From: Gluconacetobacter azotocaptans
GTDB taxonomy: Bacteria > Pseudomonadota > Alphaproteobacteria > Acetobacterales > Acetobacteraceae
NCBI RefSeq assembly: GCF_014174355.1
Contig: NZ_JABEQF010000017.1
Span: 1-64,000 of the forward strand
Length of the DNA: 64,000 bases
Direction of reading: 5' to 3'
The position numbers and the translations under genes were made by a program. Shown piece by piece: positions 33,812 to 43,100 of the stretch (the first letter of the stretch is position 1; each line of letters starts with the position of its first letter). The notes under the pieces were generated by a model that did no database searches, was not told the DNA's origin, and was given only the letters and a program-made list of their open reading frames with translations.

Positions 33812-35701
33812 ATGATGCCCGATTCGCCGCATCTGCCCGTCCGTCCGGTCATCCGGCGCCTGTCGGAACAGGTGGTCAACCGGATCGCCGCCGGCGAGGT
33901 CATCGAACGCCCGGCCGCCGCGCTGAAGGAACTGGTCGAGAACGCGATCGATTCCGGTGCGCGCCGCATTGCCGTCCTGCTGGAACGCGGCGGCATCGAC
34001 CGCATCGAGGTCGTCGATGACGGGTGCGGCATGGCGCCGGACGACCTGCTGCTGGCGGTCGAACGCCATTGCACCTCCAAGCTGCGGGACGAGACGCTGG
34101 TGCGGATCGAAACGCTGGGTTTCCGGGGCGAGGCCCTGCCGTCCATCGGGGCCGCCGCGCGGCTGAGCGTCGTCTCGCGCCCGCACGGGGCCGACAGCGC
34201 ATGGCGAATCGCGGTGGAGGGCGGGATGGTCGGCCAGCCCGAACCCTGCGCCGGCCCGCCCGGCACACGGGTAGTGGTCGAGGATCTGTTCTTCGCCACG
34301 CCCGCGCGCCGCAAATTTCTCAAGAGTCCCCGAGTCGAATCCGGGCATGCCGACATTACGGTGCGCCGCCTGGCCCTGTCGGTGCCCCAGGTGGCGTTCC
34401 GCCTGCAACTGGACGACCGGGTGCTGTTCGACCTGCCGGCGCAGGACATGGAATCGCGCGTCGCCGCGATCCTGGAGGCCGAGGGGGCGGACGGGCTGCT
34501 GGCGGTCGAGGGGGTGCGGGGCGAGTTGGCCCTGAGCGGATTCGCCTGCGGCCCGTCGGTCCATCGGGCCACGGCGGCCGGGCAGATCCTGCTGGTCAAT
34601 GGCCGGCCGGTCGTCGATCCGGTGTTGCGGACGGCGGTGCGGGTGGCCTACCGCCATGTGATCGAACAGGGGCGGCACGCGGTGGTGGCGCTGGCGCTGA
34701 CGATCCCGCCCGACCAGGTGGACGTCAACGTCCATCCGGCCAAGACCGAACTGCGCTTCGCCGATGCCGCTGCCGTCCGGGGGCTGGTGATCGGCGCGCT
34801 GGGGCGGGCGCTGGGGGGCGGCGCCGGGGCGGCGGGCGTCCGGCCCGGCCTGCTGCAATCACGGCCCTCCAGCCCGGCGCGGATCTGGTATCCGCCGCCC
34901 GACCGGCCGGCCGCCGACCCGTTCGCCGCACCGCCGGCGCGGCCCGACGGTCTGGCCGCGCCGCGCCTGGATCTGGGCGACCGCCCCGCCGCGCGGGTGC
35001 TGTCCGACCCGCCGGGCGATTCCCCCATCCCGTTTCCGACCGTATCCGCCCCGCCGCCCGATGCGCCTGTTCCTGCCGACCCCATTCTGGCCGACCCGGG
35101 CGATTACCCGCTGGGGGCGGCGGTGGCGCAGGTCATGGGCACCTATGTCATCGCCGTGTCGGGCGACGGGGGGCTGGTGCTGGTGGACCAGCACGCGGCC
35201 CATGAACGGCTGACCCACGAACGGCTGCGCGCGCAGTATCTGGACGGCACCATGCGGGCGCAGCGCCTGCTGCTGCCCGAAATCGTGACCCTGCCGCGCG
35301 CGCAGGCGGATCTGCTGCTGTCCTTCGCCGGCACGCTGGCGGCACTGGGGGTGGAAATCGAATCGTTCGGCGGGGGCGCGGTGCTGGTGCGTGCACTGCC
35401 GGCCCTGCTGGGCACCGACGACCCGGGCGGCCTGCTGCGCGACATGGCCGAGGAACTGATCGAGGACGATCTGGCCGGCCCCGCCGAGATCCGGGCGCTG
35501 GACGGACGGCTGGACGCGATCATTGCCCGCATGGCCTGCCACGGCAGCGTGCGCGCCGGCCGCACCCTGACCCGGGCGGAAATGGACGCCCTGCTGCGCG
35601 ACATGGAACGCACGCCCCGCGCCGGCACATGCTCGCACGGGCGGCCGACCTGGCTGAAGCTGAGCCGGGCGGACCTGGAACGGATGTTCGGTCGCCGTTA
35701 G
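33812..35701 (+). CDS. mutL: DNA mismatch repair protein MutL
   Basis: ATPase that links MutS mismatch recognition to strand cleavage. The 629-residue protein has the GHKL ATPase motifs ELVENAIDSGA, DDGCGM and TLGFRGEALPSIGAAA, a Pro-rich linker at about 345-440, and a C-terminal endonuclease domain with DQHAAHERLTHE starting near Asp459, plus ACHGSVRAGRTL and the Cys-rich CSHGRPT near the end. The intact DQHA(x)2E(x)4E motif predicts intrinsic nicking activity, as expected for bacteria without MutH. ATG 33815 is an equally possible start. Confidence 0.96.
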   Translation: MMPDSPHLPVRPVIRRLSEQVVNRIAAGEVIERPAAALKELVENAIDSGARRIAVLLERGGIDRIEVVDDGCGMAPDDLLLAVERHCTSKLRDETLVRIETLGFRGEALPSIGAAARLSVVSRPHGADSAWRIAVEGGMVGQPEPCAGPPGTRVVVEDLFFATPARRKFLKSPRVESGHADITVRRLALSVPQVAFRLQLDDRVLFDLPAQDMESRVAAILEAEGADGLLAVEGVRGELALSGFACGPSVHRATAAGQILLVNGRPVVDPVLRTAVRVAYRHVIEQGRHAVVALALTIPPDQVDVNVHPAKTELRFADAAAVRGLVIGALGRALGGGAGAAGVRPGLLQSRPSSPARIWYPPPDRPAADPFAAPPARPDGLAAPRLDLGDRPAARVLSDPPGDSPIPFPTVSAPPPDAPVPADPILADPGDYPLGAAVAQVMGTYVIAVSGDGGLVLVDQHAAHERLTHERLRAQYLDGTMRAQRLLLPEIVTLPRAQADLLLSFAGTLAALGVEIESFGGGAVLVRALPALLGTDDPGGLLRDMAEELIEDDLAGPAEIRALDGRLDAIIARMACHGSVRAGRTLTRAEMDALLRDMERTPRAGTCSHGRPTWLKLSRADLERMFGRR

Positions 35702-35742
35702 GGCGTTCGGCCGGAGGGAATCGGCCGATCGGATAAAGCGTG

Positions 35743-35758
35743 CCCGGACTGGTCCGGG
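35743..35758. terminator. Short palindrome after mutL
   Basis: A 7-bp inverted repeat CCCGGAC (35743-35749) and GTCCGGG (35752-35758) lies 41 nt after the mutL stop without a T-run. It may be a weak terminator or part of the porin leader. Confidence 0.3.
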
Positions 35759-35901
35759 TCGTGTGGTCTCGGGAAAATGATCGTGGGTTTCCGTCACTTT
35801 CGGCGTGGGGCGCCGCGCGATGGCCGGCCCCCGGCTTTCCCGGGGAGGCGAAACGCGCCACCGTCGCCGGGCGGACTATCAAGACCACAGACGGAGGCCC
35901 T

Positions 35902-37533
35902 ATGTCGGCAAGACGCCTGGCCCGGATCGGGGCTGCCCTTGTCATGGGCGCGACCGGAGCAAGCATGTTGGACGTGGCTGTCGCCCGGGCCGACGAATAT
36001 ACCGACCTTCTCGACATCCTGCTGATGAAGGGGAATCTGACCCAGGCCGAGCATGACGGGCTGCTGGCCAAGCATCTGCATCATGGCCATGTCCCATCTC
36101 CCCGTGCGGCACGGGTGGCCGCGAGCCGGCGCGACGACGCGCCCCGGCAGGTCGCCGTGGCGCATCATACGGAACTGCCCGGGCCGGTCGTGATCGGCGG
36201 GCCGACCCTGGACCCGTCCGTGCTGCAGGCGCGCCAAGCGGCGGCCAGCGCCGCCGACAGCGCGCGGATGGCCCAGGCGGCGATGCTGTCCACGCAATCC
36301 GCGCTGGACAATGGCAGCGTCGTGCGCGTCGACAAATATGTCGCCGGCAAGGGGCTGACGTTCCGGGCCGGTCCCATCGACATCAACCTGTCGGGCTTCA
36401 TCAACGGTTTCTACACCTACAACAGCCCGGCCGGCGGCATGCCCGTGGCGGGCGGGGTCTCGACCGGCGCCAGCGGGTTCGACTCGTCCGCCGTGCGCAA
36501 CGGCCTGCTGCCGGCGGGGCTGATCCTGAAGCTGAAGACGACGCAGTCGGGCATCGACCTGAACGCCGTGCTGGGCATGTATCCCGGCATCGACAATGCC
36601 AAGAACGGCGCGTTCAACGCCAATACCGGCGGCAGCCCGGTCGGGCTGGGCACGGCCGGCCTCGATTTCCGTCAGGTCTACATCACAGCCGGCACGAAAT
36701 CGTTCGGCACGGTCAAGATCGGCCGCGACCTGGCGATCTTCGGCGGGGATGCGATCCTCAGCGACGCCACCCTGCTGAGTGTCGGCTCCACCGGCAGCAA
36801 CGCCAGCCCGGGCAATACCTCGCTGGGGCGCATCGGCGTCGGCTATGTCTATGCGGACTGGATCCCGCAGATCTCCTATGCCTCGCCCGTCATCGCCGGC
36901 GTCCAGGCCACCGTCGGCGTGCTGCAGCCGCTGGACGAATTCAACTTCGCCGGCGGCGGGTTGTCGGCGGAATCGACGCAGCATTCCTCGCCGATGGTGC
37001 AGGGCAAGCTGACCTACGATTTCAAGGCCGGCGACCTGGCCGGCCGGATCTGGGCAGGCTTCCTGACGCAGCACCAGCAGGCGTTGACCGGCACCGACAT
37101 CCCGGCCACGGCCAAGCGGGGTGCCACGGTCGAAGCCGGCGAGATCGGCGCCAAGCTGACCTACGGGCCGGCGCAGGCCGTGGCGTACTATTACCGGGGC
37201 AGCGGCCTGGGGACGACCGGGCTGTTCTTCGACGGCATAGCCGCGAATGGCCGCAAGCGGGATTCGGAAGGCTATTATGTACAGGGCATGTACAACGTTA
37301 CGGGGAAGCTGAAGCTGGTGGGCAGCTATGGTGTCAGCAATCTGTATCAGGCGCCGGGCGAGAACAGCACGCTGCTGGTGCGTCGGAACGAATCCGAAAT
37401 CGGGGCGGTGTATTACAGCCTGACGGACTGGCTCAACCTGGTCTGCGAGTATGCGCATACGCAATCCGATGCGCACGGGCCGAACAGCGCCAGCGACAAT
37501 ACGGCGTCGGGCGGCGCGATCCTGCTGTTCTAG
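35902..37533 (+). CDS. Outer-membrane porin-like beta-barrel protein
   Basis: 543-residue exported protein. From ATG 35902, with GGAGG at 35893-35897, it has a signal peptide (to about residue 31, ending VARADE), a His-rich segment (KHLHHGH) and an Ala-rich heptad region (QARQAAASAADSARMAQAAM) that may form a periplasmic coiled coil. A long region of alternating hydrophobic and polar residues typical of a barrel (IDINLSGFINGFYTY, GYYVQGMYNVTGKLKLVGSYGVSNLY) follows and ends in the C-terminal Phe (AILLF), a usual signal for BAM-dependent assembly. The transported substrate cannot be told from sequence. The gene appears to be monocistronic. Confidence 0.8.
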   Translation: MSARRLARIGAALVMGATGASMLDVAVARADEYTDLLDILLMKGNLTQAEHDGLLAKHLHHGHVPSPRAARVAASRRDDAPRQVAVAHHTELPGPVVIGGPTLDPSVLQARQAAASAADSARMAQAAMLSTQSALDNGSVVRVDKYVAGKGLTFRAGPIDINLSGFINGFYTYNSPAGGMPVAGGVSTGASGFDSSAVRNGLLPAGLILKLKTTQSGIDLNAVLGMYPGIDNAKNGAFNANTGGSPVGLGTAGLDFRQVYITAGTKSFGTVKIGRDLAIFGGDAILSDATLLSVGSTGSNASPGNTSLGRIGVGYVYADWIPQISYASPVIAGVQATVGVLQPLDEFNFAGGGLSAESTQHSSPMVQGKLTYDFKAGDLAGRIWAGFLTQHQQALTGTDIPATAKRGATVEAGEIGAKLTYGPAQAVAYYYRGSGLGTTGLFFDGIAANGRKRDSEGYYVQGMYNVTGKLKLVGSYGVSNLYQAPGENSTLLVRRNESEIGAVYYSLTDWLNLVCEYAHTQSDAHGPNSASDNTASGGAILLF

Positions 37534-37668
37534 GAAGTCGATTCCGGGGGCGGGGGCCAAAAGCAAGCAGGAATGTTCCACCTCGGCGGAACGTGAGCGG
37601 CCGGCGTCTGGTTTCCCTGCCGGAAGGGGGATAGGCTTCGCCCATCATTCACGGACGATGAGACCGAC

Positions 37669-39180
37669 GTGCATCCCATCCTGCTTCCCCTCGTCACGTA
37701 TCTGCCGCTCGGCGGTGCGCTTGTCATCCTGCTGACGCGGGGCACCACGGAGGCCGTCGAAGGCGCGTCGCGCTGGGTGGCGCTGTGGACCAGCCTGCTG
37801 GTCTTCGCACTGTCGGTGCTGATGTGGATCGAATTCGACCCGCATCAGCCGGGGTTCCAGTTCGTGCAGATGCTGGACTGGGCGCCGTCGTTCGGGATTT
37901 CGTACCATGCCGGGGTCGACGGGATCAGCATCCTGTTCGTGCTGCTGGCGACCTTCCTGACGCCGCTGTCCATCATCGGCGGGTGGAAGCTGGTGACGAA
38001 CCGGGTGCGCGACTACATGGTCGCCGTCCTGCTGCTGGAAACCACGCTGGTGGGCCTGTTCTCGGCGCTGGACCTGGTGCTGTTCTACGTCTTCTACGAG
38101 GCGACGCTGATCCCCGGCAGCCTGATGATCGGCGTGTGGGGCGGGCCGAAGCGGATCTGGGCGTCGATTCAGTTCTTCCTGTTCACCTTCGGCGGGTCGC
38201 TGTTCATGCTGCTGGCGCTGCTGGCGATGTGGAATGCCACCGGCACCACCGATATCCCCGTGCTGATGCATGCGAATTTCCCGCCGGCCATGCAGTGCTG
38301 GCTGCTGCTGGGCTTCGTGCTGGCCTTCGGGGTGAAGCTGCCGCTGTTTCCCCTGCATGCCTGGCTGCCCGACGCCTATACCGAAGCCCCCACGCCGGCG
38401 TCGGCCATGCTGTCGGGCGTGTTGTCCAAGGCCGGTGCCTACGGGCTGCTGCGCTTCGGCATCCTGATGTTTCCCGACGCGGCGCGGCTGTTCGCACCCT
38501 ATGTGCTGACGCTGGGCGTCATCGCGGTGATCTATGCCGCGATCATCGCGCTGGCGCAGACGGACATGAAGCGGGTGATCGCCTATTCCTCGTTCTCGCA
38601 CATGGGGGTGATCGCGGTGGGGCTGTTCACCCTGACGCCCGAGGGAATTGACGGTGCGATCTTCCAGATGCTGTCGCATGGCGTGGTGATCGCGGCCCTG
38701 TTCTTCTGCGTCGCCGCCGTGTCGTGGCGGGCGGAAACCCGGTCGATCGAGGCGTTTTCGGGCGTGGCCCACAAGATGCCCGTCCTGGCGACGCTGGCGA
38801 TGCTGTTCGTCATGGCCAATATCGGCCTGCCGGGCACCGGGGCATTCGTCGGTGAATTGCTGGTGATGGTCGGCGCGATCCATGTCTCGTTCTGGATCGC
38901 GTTCCTGGCCGGCACCAGCATGATCCTGGGCGCCGTCTACATGCTGGTGCTGTATCGCCGGGTGATGTTCGGCAGTGCCGGACGCGGCGTCGTCGCCATG
39001 CTGCGCGACCTGACGGGGCCGGAACTGGCGGTGCTGGTGCCGTGCGCCATCGTCACGCTGTGGATGGGTATCCATCCGGCCAGCTTCCTGCGGGTGTTCG
39101 ACCCGGCGGTGGTCAACGCCGTCGCGCCGCCGCAGGCCGCCGCCGCAGTCGCCGGCCCGGTGCGGCCGGCAGCGGGCTGA
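37669..39180 (+). CDS. nuoM: NADH-quinone oxidoreductase subunit M, stand-alone
   Basis: Antiporter-like proton-pumping membrane subunit of complex I, 503 residues with about 14 transmembrane helices. Functional residues of NuoM are conserved: Glu144 in FYVFYEATLIP, a Lys at about 223 in GVKLPLFPLHAWLPDAYTEAP, and a Lys at about 254 in LSKAGAYGLLRF. The start is GTG at 37669. No other nuo gene is adjacent: a porin gene lies upstream and an EamA exporter gene converges downstream. It could be an extra copy, a displaced subunit or a component of an alternative ion-pumping complex. MrpD-like antiporters are related, but the N-terminus and length fit NuoM better. Confidence 0.9.
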   Translation: MHPILLPLVTYLPLGGALVILLTRGTTEAVEGASRWVALWTSLLVFALSVLMWIEFDPHQPGFQFVQMLDWAPSFGISYHAGVDGISILFVLLATFLTPLSIIGGWKLVTNRVRDYMVAVLLLETTLVGLFSALDLVLFYVFYEATLIPGSLMIGVWGGPKRIWASIQFFLFTFGGSLFMLLALLAMWNATGTTDIPVLMHANFPPAMQCWLLLGFVLAFGVKLPLFPLHAWLPDAYTEAPTPASAMLSGVLSKAGAYGLLRFGILMFPDAARLFAPYVLTLGVIAVIYAAIIALAQTDMKRVIAYSSFSHMGVIAVGLFTLTPEGIDGAIFQMLSHGVVIAALFFCVAAVSWRAETRSIEAFSGVAHKMPVLATLAMLFVMANIGLPGTGAFVGELLVMVGAIHVSFWIAFLAGTSMILGAVYMLVLYRRVMFGSAGRGVVAMLRDLTGPELAVLVPCAIVTLWMGIHPASFLRVFDPAVVNAVAPPQAAAAVAGPVRPAAG

Positions 39181-39190
39181 CGCCCGGCAC

Positions 39191-39305
39191 AGGTCGGGCT
39201 TTGCCCCAGCCTGGCAAGGGCCTCGGCCCTTTGGAAATTCAGTCGTTTATCCATGATCGGGGTCCAGGGCCTCAGGCCCTGGGGGGTTCGGGCAAAGCCC
39301 GACCT
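39191..39305. repeat. 115-bp element with 16-bp terminal inverted repeats
   Basis: AGGTCGGGCTTTGCCC at 39191-39206 is the exact reverse complement of 39290-39305. Inside are two further palindromes: GGCAAGGGCC..GGCCCTT around 39213-39229, and CCAGGGCCT (39264-39272) with AGGCCCTGG (39274-39282). It fills the gap between convergent nuoM and the EamA gene. No coding sequence is present. It could be a non-autonomous mobile element or a composite of terminator-like palindromic repeats; the core resembles the palindrome at 15688. Confidence 0.65.
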
Positions 39306-39337
39306 TCCTTGCGCCGCCTATATCCTGGTGCCGCCCG

Positions 39338-40291
39338 TCAGATTTCGGGAATGGGTTCCTGCTCCAGCAGATCGGCGGTGGAGGCGGCTTCGGGGCGGCG
39401 GAGCAGCACGCCGCCTACCGATGCGACGACGATGCACAGGATGCCCGCCCATTGTGCGGGGCTGAGATATTCGCCCAGCAGCACCAGCCCGGCCAGGGCC
39501 GCCACCGCCGGGTCCAGGCTGGTCAGGATGCCGAATTCCCGCGCCTGCAGCCGTTTCAGTGCCAGCATTTCCAGCGTGTAGGGCAGCGCCGACGACAGCA
39601 GCGCGACCCCGCAGGCCACCAGGGCCGCGTGCGGATGGGCGGCGGCGCGCGGCAGGGTCAGGAGGAAGACGGGCGTTACCGCCAGCGCGCCGGCCGCCAG
39701 GCCGATGGCCGCCCCGTGCGCGGCGTCGATGCGGTGGCTGATCCGTGCCCCGGCCAGGATGTAGGTTCCCCACGCCACGGCGCCCAGCATGCCGTACAGC
39801 ACGCCCACCGGGTCTATCCCGTGGCGATCCAGCATCGACCCCGGTTGCAGCAGCAGCACCAGGCCCAGCACCACGGCGGCGATCAGCATCATGTCGAGCG
39901 CGCGGCGCGATCCGAGGAAGGTCAGGGTCAGCGGACCCAGGAATTCGACCGCCACGGCGACGCCCAGCGGCAGCCGGTCCAGCGCCAGATAGAACATCAT
40001 GTTCATCAGGGCGATCGACAGGCCGTAGCCGACGACGATCAGCAGGGTCCCGCGGTCTGGGGCCGCCCGCCAGGGCCGCGAGATGAGGCACAGGGCGATC
40101 GCCGCGACCCACAGGCGCAGGCTGACGGTGCCCAGCGGCCCGAACAGCGGAAACAGCGTCTTGGCCATGGACCCGCCGACCTGGAACGACAGGATGCCGC
40201 CCAGCACCAGAAGCACGCCGACCAGCCGGCCGCCCGACCCATCGGGTCCGGGGCCGCCATGAGGGGCGGAAGAGCGGGGGGAAGCGGTCAT
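39338..40291 (-). CDS. EamA/RhtA-type inner-membrane exporter
   Basis: 317-residue member of the drug/metabolite transporter superfamily with ten predicted membrane segments in two EamA repeats (LVGVLLVLGGILSFQVGG at the start of the first; GVLYGMLGAVAWGTYILAGARISH at the start of the second). The pattern MNMMFYLALDRLPLGVAVAVEFLGPL is typical of RhtA-like exporters of threonine and homoserine. The C-terminus is cytoplasmic and acidic. Substrate assignment is tentative. It lies 46 nt... on the opposite strand from nuoM beyond the repeat element, and is followed by no close gene on its own strand. Confidence 0.82.
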   Translation of the reverse strand: MTASPRSSAPHGGPGPDGSGGRLVGVLLVLGGILSFQVGGSMAKTLFPLFGPLGTVSLRLWVAAIALCLISRPWRAAPDRGTLLIVVGYGLSIALMNMMFYLALDRLPLGVAVAVEFLGPLTLTFLGSRRALDMMLIAAVVLGLVLLLQPGSMLDRHGIDPVGVLYGMLGAVAWGTYILAGARISHRIDAAHGAAIGLAAGALAVTPVFLLTLPRAAAHPHAALVACGVALLSSALPYTLEMLALKRLQAREFGILTSLDPAVAALAGLVLLGEYLSPAQWAGILCIVVASVGGVLLRRPEAASTADLLEQEPIPEI

Positions 40292-40372
40292 CGGTATCCT
40301 GCGGCCCCGGGGTGGATGCGCCGCACGATGCGGACCGTCCGGGCGGCGGGGGCGCCCGGACGGGATGAGATA

Positions 40373-42412
40373 TCAGACGTCCAGATTGTCGACCAGACGG
40401 GCATGATCCTGGATGAACTGGAAGCGGAGCTCCGCCTTGCGGCCCATCAGATGTTCGACCCGCTCGCTGGTCAGGGCGCGATCCTCGGGCGGGGTGACGA
40501 CCTGCAGCAGCGTGCGGCGCTTCGGGTCCATCGTCGTCTGTTTCAGGTCGCCCGGAGGCATCTCGCCCAGGCCCTTGAAGCGCGAGATCTCGACGCGGGC
40601 GTTGGGCTTGAATTCCGATTTCAGCTTCCGCTCGCGGTCGGGGTCGTCCATCGCGTAGATCGTCCTGCCGCCCTGCGTCAGCCGGTACAGCGGCGGCTGC
40701 GCCAGGTACAGATGCCCGCGCCGGATCAGGTCAGGCAGTTCGCGGTAGAAGAACGTCATCAGCAGCGAGGCGATATGCGCCCCGTCCACGTCGGCGTCGG
40801 TCATGATGATGACCCGGCCGTAGCGCAGGCGGGCGGCGTCGAACCGGTCACCGATGCCGCAGCCCAGGGCCTCGACCAGATCGCGCAGTTCCTGGTTGGC
40901 GCGCAGCTTCTCGGTCGAGGCGCTGGCGACGTTGAGGATCTTGCCGCGCAGGGGCAGTACCGCCTGCGTCTCGCGGTTGCGGGCCTGCTTGGCCGATCCG
41001 CCGGCCGAGTCGCCCTCGACCAGGAAGATTTCGGTGTCGGCGGCGTTTTCGCGCGTGCAGTCGGTCAGCTTGCCCGGCAGGCGCAGGCGGCGGGTGGCGC
41101 TTTTGCGCGGGGTGTCCTTCTGGTCCTTGCGGCGCAGCCGTTCCTCGGCGCGTTCGATGATGAAGGCCAGCAGATTGTCGGCCTGCGCCGGATGGCCGGC
41201 CAGCCACTGTTCGAACCGGTCGCGCAGCGCGGTCTCGACCAGGCGGCTGGCCTCGGACGAGGTCAGCTTCTCCTTGGTCTGGCCCTGAAACTGCGGGTCG
41301 CGGATGAAGGCCGACAGCTTGGCGGCGACGGCGCCCAGCACGTCGTCGGCGTTGATGGCCGCCGCGCGCTTGTTCGACCGCTGTTCGCCCCAGGCGCGAA
41401 AGCCCTTCAGCAGGGCGGTGCGGAACCCGTTTTCGTGCGTGCCGCCCTGCGGGGTGGGAATGGTGTTGCAATAGGACGACAGGCTGGCCGCCCCGGATTC
41501 GAGGAACGCCACCGCCCATTCGATCCGCCCGGTGGACGTGCCGTCGGGCGCTGTCGGCAGGTCGGCGTCGCCGGACCAGATTTCGGTCAGCAGCGCGGCC
41601 GATGCGCCCAGTTCGTCGCGCAGGCTGTCGGCCAGGCCGCCGGGGAAATGCAGTACCGCCTCGGCCGGGATGTCGCTGTCGTGGACCAGCGCCGGGTCGC
41701 ACGACCAGCGGATGGTGACGCCACGGAACAGGTACGCCTTGGACCGGCACAGGCGATAGAGCCGCGCGGGCGAGAAATGCAGCCGGCCGAAGATCTGCGG
41801 GTCGGGGGTGAAGCGGATCTGCGTGCCGCGCCGGTTCTGGGTCGCGCCGATCTTTTCCAGCGTGGTGACCGGGTGGCCGCGTTCGTAGATCTGCCGCCAG
41901 ACCGCGCGGTCGCGGGCGACTTCGACTTCCAGGCGCGCGGCCAGGGCGTTGACCACGGACGACCCCACCCCGTGCAGGCCGCCCGAGGTGGCGTAGGATT
42001 TGCCCGAGAACTTGCCGCCGGCATGCAGCGTGGTCAGGATGACCTCCAGCGCCGAGCGGTCCTTGAATTTGGGATGCGGGTCGACGGGAATGCCGCGCCC
42101 GTTGTCGCGGACCGTCAGCCAGTCGCCGTCTTCCAGCGTCACGTCGATGGTGGTGGCGTGGCCGGCGACGGCCTCGTCCATCGCGTTGTCCAGGATCTCG
42201 GCCGCCAGATGGTGGTACGCGGCCTCGTCCGTGCCGCCGATATACATGCCCGGACGGCGGCGGACGGGTTCCAGCCCCTCCAGCACCTCGATGGCGCTGG
42301 CGTCGTAATCTCCGCCGCCGTCGCCCCGCGCCGGTACCGGTGCCGGCGCCGCGGCCGGCCGGGCGCGGGTGTCCCGTTTGGGGCGGGACGAGGAGAAGAG
42401 ATCGTCGTTCAT
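40373..42412 (-). CDS. parE: DNA topoisomerase IV subunit B
   Basis: ATPase subunit of topoisomerase IV, which unlinks daughter chromosomes. The 679-residue protein has a disordered Pro/Ala-rich N-terminus, the GHKL motifs EILDNAMDEAV, RDNGRGIPV and GLHGVGSSVVNALA, and the TOPRIM motifs LVEGDSAGGSAKQ and MTDADVDGAHI. Its C-terminal FKGLGEMPPGDLKQTTMDP is distinctive for ParE compared with GyrB, as is the length (GyrB is about 800). parC is not adjacent. ATG 42412 starts the frame. Confidence 0.94.
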   Translation of the reverse strand: MNDDLFSSSRPKRDTRARPAAAPAPVPARGDGGGDYDASAIEVLEGLEPVRRRPGMYIGGTDEAAYHHLAAEILDNAMDEAVAGHATTIDVTLEDGDWLTVRDNGRGIPVDPHPKFKDRSALEVILTTLHAGGKFSGKSYATSGGLHGVGSSVVNALAARLEVEVARDRAVWRQIYERGHPVTTLEKIGATQNRRGTQIRFTPDPQIFGRLHFSPARLYRLCRSKAYLFRGVTIRWSCDPALVHDSDIPAEAVLHFPGGLADSLRDELGASAALLTEIWSGDADLPTAPDGTSTGRIEWAVAFLESGAASLSSYCNTIPTPQGGTHENGFRTALLKGFRAWGEQRSNKRAAAINADDVLGAVAAKLSAFIRDPQFQGQTKEKLTSSEASRLVETALRDRFEQWLAGHPAQADNLLAFIIERAEERLRRKDQKDTPRKSATRRLRLPGKLTDCTRENAADTEIFLVEGDSAGGSAKQARNRETQAVLPLRGKILNVASASTEKLRANQELRDLVEALGCGIGDRFDAARLRYGRVIIMTDADVDGAHIASLLMTFFYRELPDLIRRGHLYLAQPPLYRLTQGGRTIYAMDDPDRERKLKSEFKPNARVEISRFKGLGEMPPGDLKQTTMDPKRRTLLQVVTPPEDRALTSERVEHLMGRKAELRFQFIQDHARLVDNLDV

Positions 42413-42483
42413 GTCCTGTTCTTTGTTCCGCCGCGCCGTCGCCTGTCAAGCGGGCGGCGGGCCCGGCGAGGGGTGGCCCCATG

Positions 42484-42511
42484 AAAAAAGGCCGGGACAT
42501 CCGTCCCGGCC
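42484..42511 (-). terminator. Rho-independent terminator of the secreted-protein gene
   Basis: Read on the minus strand, a perfect 9-bp stem (42503-42511 with 42490-42498, loop 42499-42502) is followed by six T residues (42489-42484). It lies 49 nt after the stop of the gene at 42561-43100 and separates that gene from parE. Confidence 0.9.
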
Positions 42512-42560
42512 GTGGTTCCGTTCGCTGCCATCCCCCTGAGGTGACCGCGTGCCGGTCCCT

Positions 42561-43100
42561 TTAGCTGCGTGCCGCGGGGCGCGCGTGGCGGTAGCGGGTC
42601 CGCACCTCGGTGCGGAGCACGCGCTCGGGGGCGGCGCAGGTTTCGTACGACGCCGGCTGGATGATGTCCTTGGCCTGGGCGTAGCTGGACAGGTCGGCCG
42701 AGGATTCGAGGGCGGCGACCTCGTCGAACATGGCGACGCGCTGGTCGCAGAACGCGGTGCCGGATTTCAGCCCGCGCTCGGACTGCACGTTGGCCAGCTG
42801 GGTGATGTAGTCGTCATGCTCGCGCTGGCCGGTGCGGCCGTAGGTCGTGTGGAAATACGCATTCAGCGTGTTTTCCTCGGCAAGCAGCTTGGCGCGGAAC
42901 TTGCCGACGAAGGCGTTGTATTTGTCCTGCATGTTGCACGACAGCGCGGTGACCATCAGTTCGCTCTTGAGGCCCTGCACGTCGAACGCCTCATGCGCGG
43001 GCGAGGACGTGCATTGCGTGGCGGCGAACGCGGCCTCGCCGTTCACAAGGCCGGCAAGGGCCAGGCCGGCCACGGCGGCGCGCCAAATCGAGAAAGACAT
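42561..43100 (-). CDS. Small secreted protein of unknown function
   Basis: 179-residue protein with a clear signal peptide (SIWRAAVAGLALAGLVNGEAAFAA, cleavage near residue 27). The mature part is mostly helical, polar and has four cysteines (TQCTSS, LSCNMQ, AFCDQR, ETCAAP), enough for two disulfides. It ends in an Arg-rich tail (RTEVRTRYRHARP). I do not recognise the family. ATG 43100 is preceded by TGGAG at somewhat long spacing. It has its own strong terminator, so it is a single-gene transcript. Confidence 0.78.
   Translation of the reverse strand: MSFSIWRAAVAGLALAGLVNGEAAFAATQCTSSPAHEAFDVQGLKSELMVTALSCNMQDKYNAFVGKFRAKLLAEENTLNAYFHTTYGRTGQREHDDYITQLANVQSERGLKSGTAFCDQRVAMFDEVAALESSADLSSYAQAKDIIQPASYETCAAPERVLRTEVRTRYRHARPAARS

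Noticed and set aside
37645-39075. 476-codon antisense frame over nuoM
   Set aside because: His/Gln/Arg-rich antisense product without motifs.
39318-40112. Second minus-strand frame within the EamA gene
   Set aside because: Gly/Arg/Pro-rich shadow; the overlapping frame 39338-40291 has ten membrane segments and family motifs.
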